15,199 nucleotides of DNA, from assembly GCA_041477815.1 (NCBI GenBank), contig JBGOUV010000145.1:1-15199 (forward strand), written 5' to 3'. The position numbers and the translations under genes are program-made. This document shows, one piece after another, positions 6,474 through 13,712 of this stretch (position 1 is its first letter; the number at the start of each line of letters is the position of its first letter). A model generated the notes under the pieces. That model searched no databases. It had not been told where the DNA came from and was given only the letters and a program-made list of their open reading frames with translations. Origin of the DNA: JBGOUV01 sp041477815 (GTDB taxonomy: Bacteria; Acidobacteriota; Terriglobia; Bryobacterales; JACQDG01).

Positions 6474-6488
6474 CGCCGATTATCGGCG
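6474..6488. promoter_or_regulatory. 15-bp perfect palindrome, operator candidate in divergent promoter region
   Basis: CGCCGAT-T-ATCGGCG is a perfect 7-bp inverted repeat around one base. It lies between the receptor promoter and the AGGAGG (6491-6496) of the small secreted-protein gene. It would cover roughly -25 to -50 of the receptor promoter and the 5' leader of the small gene, a position suited to a shared repressor, or to an mRNA hairpin next to the small gene's ribosome-binding site. Confidence 0.4.
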
Positions 6489-6503
6489 ACAGGAGGGAAC
6501 ATC

Positions 6504-6701
6504 ATGCTCCGGTTGCTCTGGGTAGTACTTGCGGCGGGTAGTTTATTCCTCGCCAGTGCAGGAGACTTCAGTACACGTGGGACCTTTCGGGTGACGCCGG
6601 GGACGTTCAAGCCGACTCCCGGATTCAAGGCTCCCCGAGGGGTGTTTCGGCCTCAGGCCAGCTTCCGGTTGGCCGGAAGCTTCAAGCCAGGGGCGAAGTA
6701 G
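6504..6701 (+). CDS. Small secreted basic protein with periodic F-[KR] repeats
   Basis: A 65-aa protein with an excellent ribosome-binding site (AGGAGG at 6491-6496, 7 nt before ATG). Residues 1-20 are a signal peptide (MLRLLWVVLAAGSLFLASA, likely cut before G20). The mature ~46 residues are strikingly periodic: Phe at 22, 28, 35, 41, 48, 54 and 60, each after the first followed by Lys or Arg, with Pro/Gly between (FRVTPG, FKPTPG, FKAPRG, FRPQA, FRLAG, FKPG). Nine basic residues against one acidic give a strongly positive peptide. I do not recognise a family. Such a peptide could bind the envelope, lipid A, DNA or act on competitors; none of this is shown. It is divergent from the TonB receptor. 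Tandem hairpins follow the stop. Confidence 0.75.
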   Translation: MLRLLWVVLAAGSLFLASAGDFSTRGTFRVTPGTFKPTPGFKAPRGVFRPQASFRLAGSFKPGAK

Positions 6702-6702
6702 G

Positions 6703-6743
6703 GCGGGCGCCCCTCGCCCGCAGCCCGACCCCCAGGTCGGGCT
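6703..6743 (+). terminator. Tandem hairpins downstream of the small secreted-protein gene
   Basis: Two perfect stems follow the stop at once: GCGGGCG-CCCCT-CGCCCGC (6703-6721) and AGCCCGACC-CCCA-GGTCGGGCT (6722-6743). A third perfect 8-bp stem, GCTTCCGG-TTGG-CCGGAAGC (6661-6680), lies in the last codons. There is no T-tract, so this is either a non-canonical terminator or a 3'-end stability structure. The gene at 6812 converges on it. Confidence 0.45.
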
Positions 6744-6811
6744 CTGGTCCGCTAAACGGGCGGGCCAAGCAGTGCTACTTGGGCCGGGGAGGCCGGCTGG
6801 CTGACCGCGAT

Positions 6812-7009
6812 TCAGTGCGCCGCCCGGCGCAAATGCGGCACTGCCGCCATCGAAGAAGCATCTCGCGAGTCCACATCCAGGGTGGCGCCGGCAAACGCGA
6901 AACGATAGCGCGACCGTGTAATCGGGCCCATCACCGTAAGGGCCGTCGGGCCTTCGTAGCGAAATCGCACCGTCTGCGGAGGGAGCAGATACTGTTCCGT
7001 TCCCGCCAT
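6812..7009 (-). CDS. Small conserved protein, third gene of the DUF1360 cassette
   Basis: A 65-aa protein starting MAGTEQYLLPPQ 10 nt after the DUF1360 stop. A longer 87-aa frame from 7075 would overlap that gene and adds no recognisable sequence. The core VRFRYEGPTALTVMGPIT, then SRYRFAFAGATLDVDSRD, then SSMAAVPHLRRA, is of a type I associate with short beta-strand proteins in phage-like or structural gene clusters (RYxGPTALTVxGPxTxxxYRF...VDxRDxxxLxxVPxLRR). I cannot name a family. No signal peptide or membrane segment. Its position suggests it works with the DUF1360 membrane protein and the 731-aa protein encoded upstream in the same run. Confidence 0.65.
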   Translation of the reverse strand: MAGTEQYLLPPQTVRFRYEGPTALTVMGPITRSRYRFAFAGATLDVDSRDASSMAAVPHLRRAAH

Positions 7010-7019
7010 CACCGCCGGT

Positions 7020-7391
7020 TCAGTCTCGCGCGGCGTCGCGGTGAGCTGGCTCCTCTTGTCTCCGCAACATGGCATCGTCTTTCTCCTCGTCTTCGAAAAA
7101 AGCGGGCGGCGTCTCTTTCCGCTCGGTCAAACGTTCCAGAAGTATGGCTCCCCCAGACAGTGCAGGCCATAACAAGGCCCGCTCCTTCCAGCCCTCCCCG
7201 AGGAACCAGGCGAAAGGGACAGCAACCCACAAGCTCAGGCAGTAGAAGCAATCGAGCAAGCTACCCCAGAAGCCGGCCCCTGCCCGCCGCCGCAGCCGGA
7301 CCATGACATCCAGTGGCCCGTCTTCGGCGGCAAGCAGGTGAGTGATGCGCCAGACACCCAGGATGCCGATCGCCAGCCAGTAGAAGCGCAC
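7020..7391 (-). CDS. DUF1360 family membrane protein
   Basis: A 123-aa protein with GTG start, 2 bp after the stop of the 731-aa gene. The DUF1360 signature is clear: WRITHLLAAEDGPLDV (~14-29), LLDCFYCLSLWVAVPFAW (~45-62, with C48 and C51) and LLWPALSGGAILLER (~73-87). It has three hydrophobic segments (about 1-20, 46-64, 72-87) and a charged C-terminal tail (EDEEKDDAMLRRQEE...). The function of the family is not established. The conserved DCFYC pair suggests metal or disulfide chemistry at the membrane face. Close packing with its two neighbours indicates one transcript. Confidence 0.82.
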   Translation of the reverse strand: MRFYWLAIGILGVWRITHLLAAEDGPLDVMVRLRRRAGAGFWGSLLDCFYCLSLWVAVPFAWFLGEGWKERALLWPALSGGAILLERLTERKETPPAFFEDEEKDDAMLRRQEEPAHRDAARD

Positions 7392-7393
7392 GC

Positions 7394-9589
7394 CTACTGC
7401 TCAATCCCCAGGAAATACTGCACTGGCCCGAACCCATACTCGCCGGGCTGGGTGCCGTCGGTAACCCGCTTGGTGCAGCTCACGTTCACCACGAACGTGC
7501 AGAAGGGCTGCCCGAGGTCCAGCCAGTTGCCAGCCGCCGGAACGATGTTGGTAGTCACGAAGTCGCCAACCGCCAGCGGCTCGTCCGGCGGCCGCGTACC
7601 GAACAATTGATGGCACGGGCTCGCATTCACATACGGCGGAGTGGCCGTGATGAACCCTCCACTCGAAACCGCAATCGGGAAGGGCGGCGGGATGTTGCCT
7701 TTTCTCACGCTGAGACCGTAGCTGCCGAGGAAGCCCTCGTTCTGAACCGCCCGGAACTTCACCGTCAACACCGCCGGAACCGGTTCGCCGCTCAGGTGGA
7801 ACAGGGCACAATCCCCGCCGGTTTGGGCGCCCATCCCGACGGAGGCGATGTTCAGCAGCGGCGATACGTTGTCGACATACAGCGTTATCAGGTCGTTCTT
7901 GCCCGGGACCTGCAGGCCCGCCGCATCGTATCCCTGGATTTGGAACTGCACGGGCCCGGGGGTGGGGGCGTAGGCGGGCGAGCCGCCGCCGCTGGAAACT
8001 CCAGCTTTGGTGAACCAGTCCGAAGCGGCCCAAGTGAAGTTCAGCTCGATATTGTCGTAGGCCTTCGCCGGAACCAGAGGCCCCGGCGCCACCACCTGCA
8101 GGTTGCGATCGAACGGTCCCACCTGCTGCGGCGCGACGAATCCCACCCGCTGCAGGCTCAGCGGCTCCTGATAGAACTCCCAGCCCGACCAGCCCATCCC
8201 CACGCGGTGGCGGTGGCGGATGGTGTACTGAGTCACCGCGCTGGCCTTGTTGGCGTCGAGGAAGCAGGCCGAGAAGCGCAGGTTCCCGCCCCAAGCGGCG
8301 CAGCTCGTTTGCGGAATGTACGGCGCGGTGTTGTCGGTGCAGGTGACGCGGCCCTCGGGGTCGAAGCTGACCGCCGGAATGCCGACCCGGATGAAGCCGA
8401 TCTGCTGATAGACTCGCCCGCCCTGGCATCCGGCCACCGGACGCCCGACCGCGCTCGCCGGAACGCACAGATCGATCCGCTTCAAATTGGGAATGTTCCA
8501 GTAGGGCGCGCTTTCATAGCTGACCCCTCCCGGCGCCAGCGAATCGAGCAACTGCGCGATCACGTCGGGAAATGCAGTAACAAATACGTTCTCTCCGGCA
8601 GCCGTATCCTGAAATACCTCCTGCAGGAAGTCCCCCAGGTCCCGCGAGAAGCGGAAGATGTAGTTGCCGTTGCGGTCGGTGACGCACTGGCCGAGGCTTT
8701 CGCGACCGCCGGTGCCGGTGTAGGGTCCGCCGGCGAGCTCCGCCGAGGTCCGGTCGTACTCCTGGAAACGCAGTGGAAAGCCCGCCAGAGGTCCCGTGAA
8801 GCACAGCGGGCGTAGTATGTCGACCAGGTCGCCGATGCCGATCCGGTCAATCTCCACGGCGAGCGCGGCCGGCGAAGAAATCGCAAACGAGCGGACCGGC
8901 GTCGCCATAGTGGACTCGCCGGCGGCCGAGTCCGCCTTCGCTTTCTTGGCCGGGCCGGCCTCGGCCGCGGGCGCGGCGGTCATCTTGAACTCCTGGGCCA
9001 GCCTGGCCGGCAGCGCTGTCTGCTGGCGGATGGGGAGCACCAGCGGTACAAACGGTCCCGGGTCGGGTCCGGGCCCCGGCGGATGCGGCGGCCCGATCAC
9101 CCGTTGCGGATACAACTTCTCGATGGGGACCCGCACGGCCGGATACCGCAGGGCCTCGGCCAGGGCGGCGGCGCTTTCGATCACCAGCCAGTCGCGGAAA
9201 CACGGGTTGTACCAGCATCCGCCGCTGTAGTAGCTCAAGTTGCCATAGATCAGGAATTCTCCCAGACCCTGCGGCATGGAGCACGTCAAAATGAGGTCGT
9301 TAAAGTCTTCATCCGCTCCAGCATCGTTGGATTCGATATCGAAACGGTACTGCCCGGCCACCGAAACCGGGAACTTGATCCTGTCATCGGAATCGATAAA
9401 CCCGGTTCCTGGATTGTTCTGAATGCGAATCGACCAGTAGGCCCCAGTCACAGGCACTGGCGGGGTGGCAACCTGTCCGGCGTAGGTTCCGTTACCAGAA
9501 TCTGCGCCTTCGATGATGAAACGCTGCGCAAAGGCAGCGCTCTTGGACTTGACCGCTACGGTCCATGATCCTTGCATGCTGATAGCCAT
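7394..9589 (-). CDS. Large uncharacterised Cys-rich beta-type protein
   Basis: A 731-aa protein with a strong ribosome-binding site (GGAGG, 6 nt before ATG). It has no signal peptide or membrane segment, despite 14 cysteines and a sequence that looks extracellular. Residues 1-105 form a compact beta domain with acidic loops (IQNNPGTGFIDSDDRIKFP, then NDAGADEDFNDLILTC) resembling calcium-binding DxDFND folds. Residues ~165-183 are a proline/glycine hinge (GPPHPPGPGPDPGP) and ~203-227 an Ala/Lys-rich linker. The rest is strand-rich, with QCVTDRNGNYIFRFSRDLGD (~301-320) like a transthyretin-type repeat, and aromatic-rich stretches (WSGWEFYQEPL). I do not recognise a family. It may be a surface, fibre or injection-system-like structural protein exported by a non-classical route; that is inference. 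DUF1360 and a 65-aa protein follow. Confidence 0.8.
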   Translation of the reverse strand: MAISMQGSWTVAVKSKSAAFAQRFIIEGADSGNGTYAGQVATPPVPVTGAYWSIRIQNNPGTGFIDSDDRIKFPVSVAGQYRFDIESNDAGADEDFNDLILTCSMPQGLGEFLIYGNLSYYSGGCWYNPCFRDWLVIESAAALAEALRYPAVRVPIEKLYPQRVIGPPHPPGPGPDPGPFVPLVLPIRQQTALPARLAQEFKMTAAPAAEAGPAKKAKADSAAGESTMATPVRSFAISSPAALAVEIDRIGIGDLVDILRPLCFTGPLAGFPLRFQEYDRTSAELAGGPYTGTGGRESLGQCVTDRNGNYIFRFSRDLGDFLQEVFQDTAAGENVFVTAFPDVIAQLLDSLAPGGVSYESAPYWNIPNLKRIDLCVPASAVGRPVAGCQGGRVYQQIGFIRVGIPAVSFDPEGRVTCTDNTAPYIPQTSCAAWGGNLRFSACFLDANKASAVTQYTIRHRHRVGMGWSGWEFYQEPLSLQRVGFVAPQQVGPFDRNLQVVAPGPLVPAKAYDNIELNFTWAASDWFTKAGVSSGGGSPAYAPTPGPVQFQIQGYDAAGLQVPGKNDLITLYVDNVSPLLNIASVGMGAQTGGDCALFHLSGEPVPAVLTVKFRAVQNEGFLGSYGLSVRKGNIPPPFPIAVSSGGFITATPPYVNASPCHQLFGTRPPDEPLAVGDFVTTNIVPAAGNWLDLGQPFCTFVVNVSCTKRVTDGTQPGEYGFGPVQYFLGIEQ

Positions 9590-9633
9590 AAATGTCCTCC
9601 GGAAGTTGTGCGAGCGCCCTGCAATTTGCTCAC

Positions 9634-9639
9634 AATATA
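9634..9639 (-). promoter_or_regulatory. Candidate -10 box for the 731-aa gene cassette
   Basis: TATATT on the minus strand lies 44 nt before the ATG at 9589 and is followed by TGTGAGC. The -35 region is weak (CGAAAC at 17-bp spacing). The rest of the ~245-bp divergent region (9590-9835) holds the direct repeat described at 9765-9786 and nothing else I can name. Confidence 0.28.
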
Positions 9640-9764
9640 GAGTGCCCCAAGCACCAGTTTCGTTTCACCGATAATCCAGGATCTCCGTTTTTGCTTCGTG
9701 ACGCCGTCTCCAGCCCCGCCAAGCGGCCTCTGTAGCACTCCGGGAGCGCTCCATGATCGTCCAT

Positions 9765-9786
9765 CGGTAATACATCCGGTAATACA
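9765..9786. repeat. Tandem direct repeat upstream of dprA
   Basis: CGGTAATACA occurs twice with a 12-bp period (9765-9774 and 9777-9786), about 50-70 nt upstream of the dprA start. Two tandem half-turn-spaced sites are a common arrangement for a regulator, but 12 bp is not one helical turn exactly and no known regulator matches. Confidence 0.4.
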
Positions 9787-9835
9787 CCAAGCCGATTCTC
9801 GACAACTATGCTACAGTCAAAAATCGGGCTGCTTG

Positions 9836-11014
9836 ATGGTAAACCACGCTGGCAGCCAGGAAGCGTTGCTTCACTGGCTGGCCCTGCATCTGGTCCCTGG
9901 GCTTGGGACAACTCTAGCAAGTAGGTTGATACGGAGGCTGGGAAGCCCGCAGAGGATATTCCATGCTTCGGTGTCGGAGCTGGAAAGTTGCGGGCTGCGG
10001 GCCGGCGTGGCCCAGAGTATCGTTTCGGGCGTCCCGTTTGAAGAAGCCGCGGCGGAGATGGAGAAGATCCAGGCCGCCGGGGCGGAAGTGGTCACGCTCG
10101 GGGATGAGCGTTATCCGGAGCTGCTGAAGGAAATCTACGATCCGCCGATCTTGCTCTACTGCCGCGGCCGGACCGAGCTGCTGCGATCATACCAGATGGC
10201 AGTAGTAGGGTCGCGGCGCCCGTCCCCGTATGGGACGGCGGTGGCGGCGAAGCTGGGGGGCGAGCTGGCGCAGGCCGGCTTGACGATCACCAGCGGCATG
10301 GCCCGGGGCGTGGATACGGCCGCGCACCAGGGCGCCCTGCGGGTGGGTGGAAATACGATCGCCGTGCTGGGGTGCGGGGTGGATGTGGTTTATCCCGCCG
10401 AGAACCGCAAGCTGGCGGCCGAGATCGCCACCCGGGGTCTGCTGATGTCGGAGTCCCCCATGGGTACAGTGGCCTTTCCGCAGAATTTCCCGATCCGGAA
10501 CCGGATCATCAGCGGCATGAGCCTGGGAGTCATGATAGTGGAAGCGGCGCAGTACAGTGGATCGTTGATCACGGCGCGGCTGGCGGGCGAGCAGGGACGG
10601 GAAGTGCTCGCTGTGCCCGGCGCCATCGTCAACAAGCTAAGCTGGGGTCCCAACCTGTTGATTAAGCAGGGGGCGACGCTGGTGCAGGATTGGAAGGACG
10701 TGGTGGAAGCAATGCCCCTCGGGGTGCGTCAGGCGATCATCGATTCGCAACGGGAAGTCCTTGCGGCTCTAGCAGTTAGCGCTTCGGGTGAAACTTCCGA
10801 GGCCTCCGGCGCATCTGTGAAGGTGGCGCTGCCTCCGGTGCAGCGCCGGCTGCTCGAGCTGGTGCAAGTGGAGGTCGGCGTGCATATCGATACGCTGATC
10901 GGGCAGTTGGAAGAGGTTAGCTCGGCTTCCGAGATCATCGCCGCGCTGTGCGAGCTGGAGTTGGCGGGGTACGTCCGGCAATTGCCCGGGAAAAACTATG
11001 TCCGGGTGTGGTAA
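9836..11014 (+). CDS. dprA: DNA-processing protein DprA
   Basis: A 392-aa DprA/Smf protein that binds incoming single-stranded DNA during transformation and loads RecA. The frame is open further upstream, but recognisable DprA sequence begins after ATG 9836 (MVNHAGSQEALLHWLALHLVPGLG). N-terminal SAM/HhH-like region ~1-75. The Rossmann-fold core runs ~120-300, with MAVVGSRRPSPYG, ITSGMARGVDTAAHQGAL, AVLGCGVDVVYPAEN, LLMSESPMG and FPIRNRIISG. The C-terminal winged-helix domain (PPVQRRLLELVQ to NYVRVW) is complete. It ends with tandem stops (TAATAA), and topA starts 17 nt later; dprA-topA adjacency is widespread in bacteria. No clear Shine-Dalgarno is seen. Confidence 0.95.
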   Translation: MVNHAGSQEALLHWLALHLVPGLGTTLASRLIRRLGSPQRIFHASVSELESCGLRAGVAQSIVSGVPFEEAAAEMEKIQAAGAEVVTLGDERYPELLKEIYDPPILLYCRGRTELLRSYQMAVVGSRRPSPYGTAVAAKLGGELAQAGLTITSGMARGVDTAAHQGALRVGGNTIAVLGCGVDVVYPAENRKLAAEIATRGLLMSESPMGTVAFPQNFPIRNRIISGMSLGVMIVEAAQYSGSLITARLAGEQGREVLAVPGAIVNKLSWGPNLLIKQGATLVQDWKDVVEAMPLGVRQAIIDSQREVLAALAVSASGETSEASGASVKVALPPVQRRLLELVQVEVGVHIDTLIGQLEEVSSASEIIAALCELELAGYVRQLPGKNYVRVW

Positions 11015-11031
11015 TAAGAATTAGCATTCTT

Positions 11032-13494
11032 ATGGCGAAATCATCTGCTGCATTGCGGTCCCTGGTCATCGTGGAGTCGCCGGCGAAGGCCAAGACCATT
11101 AATAAGTACCTGGGCAAAGACTACCTGGTGAAGTTCTCGCTGGGCCATGTGAAGGACCTGCCCAAGCGCGACATGGCCGTGGACGTGGAGAACGGGTTCG
11201 AGCCCACCTACGAGGTCATCGAGGGGAAGAAGAAGCTGATCCAGGAGTTGAAGCAGGCGGCGAGCGAATCGAGCGCCGTGTACCTGGCGGCTGACCCGGA
11301 CCGCGAGGGCGAGGCGATCTGCTGGCACCTGGCCGAGGAGCTGCAGGGGAAGAAGAAGAACGGGGTGCCGATCTACCGGGTGATGTTCAACGAGATCACG
11401 GCGCCGGCCATCCGCAAGGCGTTCGAGAAGCCGGGTTCGATCGACCTGAACCTGGTGGACGCGCAACAGGCGCGGCGGGTGCTGGACCGGCTGGTGGGCT
11501 ACAAGGTATCGCCACTGCTGTGGGACAAGGTGCGGCGGGGCATCTCGGCAGGGCGGGTCCAGACGGTGGCGCTGCGGCTGATCGTCGAGCGCGAGCGCGA
11601 GGTCCGGGCCTTCGTCAAGAGGGAGTATTGGACCATCGACGCGCACCTGGCGGCTAAGAAGCCGCCCGCGTTTGACGCCCGGCTGATCCGGCGCCAGAAC
11701 GAGGCGGTCGAGATCCCGAACCAGGAAGGCGCCGACGCCATCCTGAAGTCCCTGGACGGGGCGCAGTACGTGGTGCAATCGGTCGCCACGAAAGAGAAGC
11801 GGCGCAACCCGGTGGCGCCGTTCATCACCTCGACGCTGCAGCAGGAGGCGGTGCGCAAGCTGCGCTTCAGCGTGAAACGGACCAATGGTCTGGCCCAGCG
11901 GCTGTATGAGGGGGTGGAACTGGGCAAAGAGGGCAGCGTGGGCTTGATCACCTACATGCGTACCGATTCCACGCGCGTGTCCGACGAGGCGCTGGCCGAA
12001 GCGCGGGCGCACATCCGGGAGCGCTACGGGGAGCAGTATCTGCCGGCCGGTCCGAACATCTACAAGACCAAGAAGGCGGCCCAGGACGCGCACGAGGCCA
12101 TCCGGCCCACGTCGGCGGCGCGGACGCCGGAGTCGATCGCGCAGTACCTGAGCGAGGATGAGCTGAAAGTCTACCGGCTGATCTGGATGCGGTTCCTGGC
12201 CTCGCAGATGAATCCGGCGATATTCGATCAGACCACCATCGACATCACGGCCGGAGGACAGGGCGGGAGCCCTGTCGCTCAAGAAATGGATTATCTGTTC
12301 CGGGCCACCGGGTCGGTGCTGAAGTTTGACGGCTTCCTGGTGGCCTACGAGGAAGGCAAGGACCAGAAGGACGAGGAAGACGAGGAGATCAAGCACAAGC
12401 TGCCCCAGGTGACCGCGGGCGAGACGCTTAAGCTGAAGCAGCTCAAGCCGGAGCAGCACTTCACCGAGCCGCCGCCGCGCTTCAACGAAGCCACGCTGGT
12501 GAAGGAGCTGGAAGCGCGTGGAGTAGGCAGGCCTTCGACCTACGCCTCCATCCTGTCGACGATTCAGGACCGCGAGTACGTGAAGAAGGAAGGCGGCCGC
12601 TTCTACCCCAGCGAGCTGGGGATGGTGGTGACGGACCTGCTGGTTGAGAACTTCGACGACATCTTCGACATCGCCTATACGGCCCGGATGGAGGAGGAGC
12701 TGGACGAGATCGAAGAGGGCAAGCTCAACTGGCGCGAGGCGCTCGCCGAGTTCTATCAGAAGTTCGCCAAGGACCTGGAGCGGGCCGAGACGAACATGAC
12801 CGATGTCAAGCGCCTGGAGAAGCCCACCGACCTGATCTGCGACAAGTGCGGCAAGCCCATGGTGGTCCGGTGGGGACGGCACGGGAGCTTCATCGCCTGC
12901 TCGGGGTATCCGGAGTGCACCAACACCCGGGAGCTGACCGTGGACCTGCCCGACGTCGACAAGCAGAACCTGTCCGAGCTGGAGGGCGCCGAGGAGTACT
13001 GCCCGAACTGCGGCCGTCCGATGGCGCTGAAGAAGGGGCGGTTCGGACAGTTCCTGGCGTGTACGGGATATCCGGATTGCAAGACGACCAAACAGGTAGG
13101 CGGCGCCGAGAAGAAGCCCGACGTGCTGCTGGAGGAAAAGTGTCCCAAGTGCGGCAGCCAGATGGCCACCAAGCACGGGCGCTTCGGTGAGTTCACGGCG
13201 TGCAGCAGCTATCCCAAGTGCAAGTACGTGAAGCAGAACACCATCGGGATGGCTTGTCCCAAGCCGGGTTGCGACGGCGAGATCGCGGAGCGCCGGTCCA
13301 AGCGGGGGAAGAGCTTCTACGGCTGTACGAATTATCCGAAGTGCGACTTCACGGTGTGGAACCGTCCGGTTCCCACCAAGTGCCCGGAGTGCGGACACCC
13401 GTACCTGGAAGAGAAGCTCCTGAAGGCGGGGGCGGTGTTGCAGTGTCCCAACCCGGAGTGTAAGTGCAAGGTTCCGGCGGCCAAGGCCAGTTAG
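11032..13494 (+). CDS. topA: DNA topoisomerase I (type IA)
   Basis: An 820-aa enzyme that relaxes negative supercoils by single-strand breakage and passage. The start is the ATG opening MAKSSAALRSLVIVESPAKAK; an in-frame codon further upstream lies inside dprA and adds no homologous sequence. Toprim domain: VIVESPAKAKTI with E15, and DPDREGEAI (~88-96) with the D-x-D metal site. The cleavage tyrosine is Y308 in GLITYMRTDSTRVS. The C-terminus carries five zinc-ribbon-type repeats, beginning at C603, C657, C704, C742 and C784; all keep CxxC or CxxxC pairs, and the first four keep a YPxC second half. E. coli TopA has three canonical fingers plus degenerate ones, so five complete ones is on the high side. 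It is linked to dprA, 17 nt upstream. Confidence 0.97.
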   Translation: MAKSSAALRSLVIVESPAKAKTINKYLGKDYLVKFSLGHVKDLPKRDMAVDVENGFEPTYEVIEGKKKLIQELKQAASESSAVYLAADPDREGEAICWHLAEELQGKKKNGVPIYRVMFNEITAPAIRKAFEKPGSIDLNLVDAQQARRVLDRLVGYKVSPLLWDKVRRGISAGRVQTVALRLIVEREREVRAFVKREYWTIDAHLAAKKPPAFDARLIRRQNEAVEIPNQEGADAILKSLDGAQYVVQSVATKEKRRNPVAPFITSTLQQEAVRKLRFSVKRTNGLAQRLYEGVELGKEGSVGLITYMRTDSTRVSDEALAEARAHIRERYGEQYLPAGPNIYKTKKAAQDAHEAIRPTSAARTPESIAQYLSEDELKVYRLIWMRFLASQMNPAIFDQTTIDITAGGQGGSPVAQEMDYLFRATGSVLKFDGFLVAYEEGKDQKDEEDEEIKHKLPQVTAGETLKLKQLKPEQHFTEPPPRFNEATLVKELEARGVGRPSTYASILSTIQDREYVKKEGGRFYPSELGMVVTDLLVENFDDIFDIAYTARMEEELDEIEEGKLNWREALAEFYQKFAKDLERAETNMTDVKRLEKPTDLICDKCGKPMVVRWGRHGSFIACSGYPECTNTRELTVDLPDVDKQNLSELEGAEEYCPNCGRPMALKKGRFGQFLACTGYPDCKTTKQVGGAEKKPDVLLEEKCPKCGSQMATKHGRFGEFTACSSYPKCKYVKQNTIGMACPKPGCDGEIAERRSKRGKSFYGCTNYPKCDFTVWNRPVPTKCPECGHPYLEEKLLKAGAVLQCPNPECKCKVPAAKAS

Positions 13495-13523
13495 CGGCGG
13501 GCGGCCGGCGGCGGGTAGTAGGC

Positions 13524-13712
13524 ATTCTCTCTGTACTGGTCGAATTCGAGCCCGGTGCGCGGGTTGGCTGCCTTCGCATGGCAGCTATGGAACGCGAGCT
13601 TTCCGAGCTGTTTGACGGTCGCAAGGTGGACCTGCGGACGCCCAGTGAGTTGAGCTGCTACTTCCGTGACGAAGTGGTGCGAACAGCGGCCCCTCAGTAT
13701 GTCAAAGAGTGA
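13524..13712 (+). pseudogene. MntA-type nucleotidyltransferase, truncated (catalytic half lost)
   Basis: The C-terminal ~60 residues of a minimal nucleotidyltransferase (MNT) antitoxin: VLVEFEPGARVG, MERELSELFDGRKVDLRTPS and YFRDEVV follow the family closely. The catalytic GSxxxGxxxxxSDxDxL region that should precede VLVEFE is missing. The recognisable sequence begins about 30 bp after the topA stop, so the 5' half was deleted up to the topA end. In intact pairs MntA adds AMP to the HepT toxin to silence it; this remnant cannot do so. Short peptides could still start at ATG 13578 or 13587. Its stop overlaps the HepT start by 14 bp, as in functional pairs. Confidence 0.72.

Noticed and set aside
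7010..7075. Longer start for the 65-aa protein (MPCCGDKRSQ...)
   Set aside because: The extra 22 residues overlap the DUF1360 gene and carry no recognisable sequence.
7607..8815. A 402-codon plus-strand frame opposite the 731-aa gene
   Set aside because: Arg/Ala/Val-rich shadow without motifs; the minus-strand gene has a strong ribosome-binding site and a coherent sequence.
9698..9835. Longer dprA start giving 46 extra residues
   Set aside because: The extra residues do not resemble DprA and would remove the intergenic region that contains the direct repeat and promoter.
11041..13398. A 785-codon open frame antisense to topA
   Set aside because: It mirrors topA codon for codon, has no recognisable domain, and is rich in Arg/Leu/Gln/His as expected from the reverse of a GC-rich gene.
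13464..13523. A start inside the topA 3' end giving an 82-aa MntA-like protein
   Set aside because: The added residues are a frame-shifted reading of topA and low-complexity Gly/Arg sequence; no ribosome-binding site.
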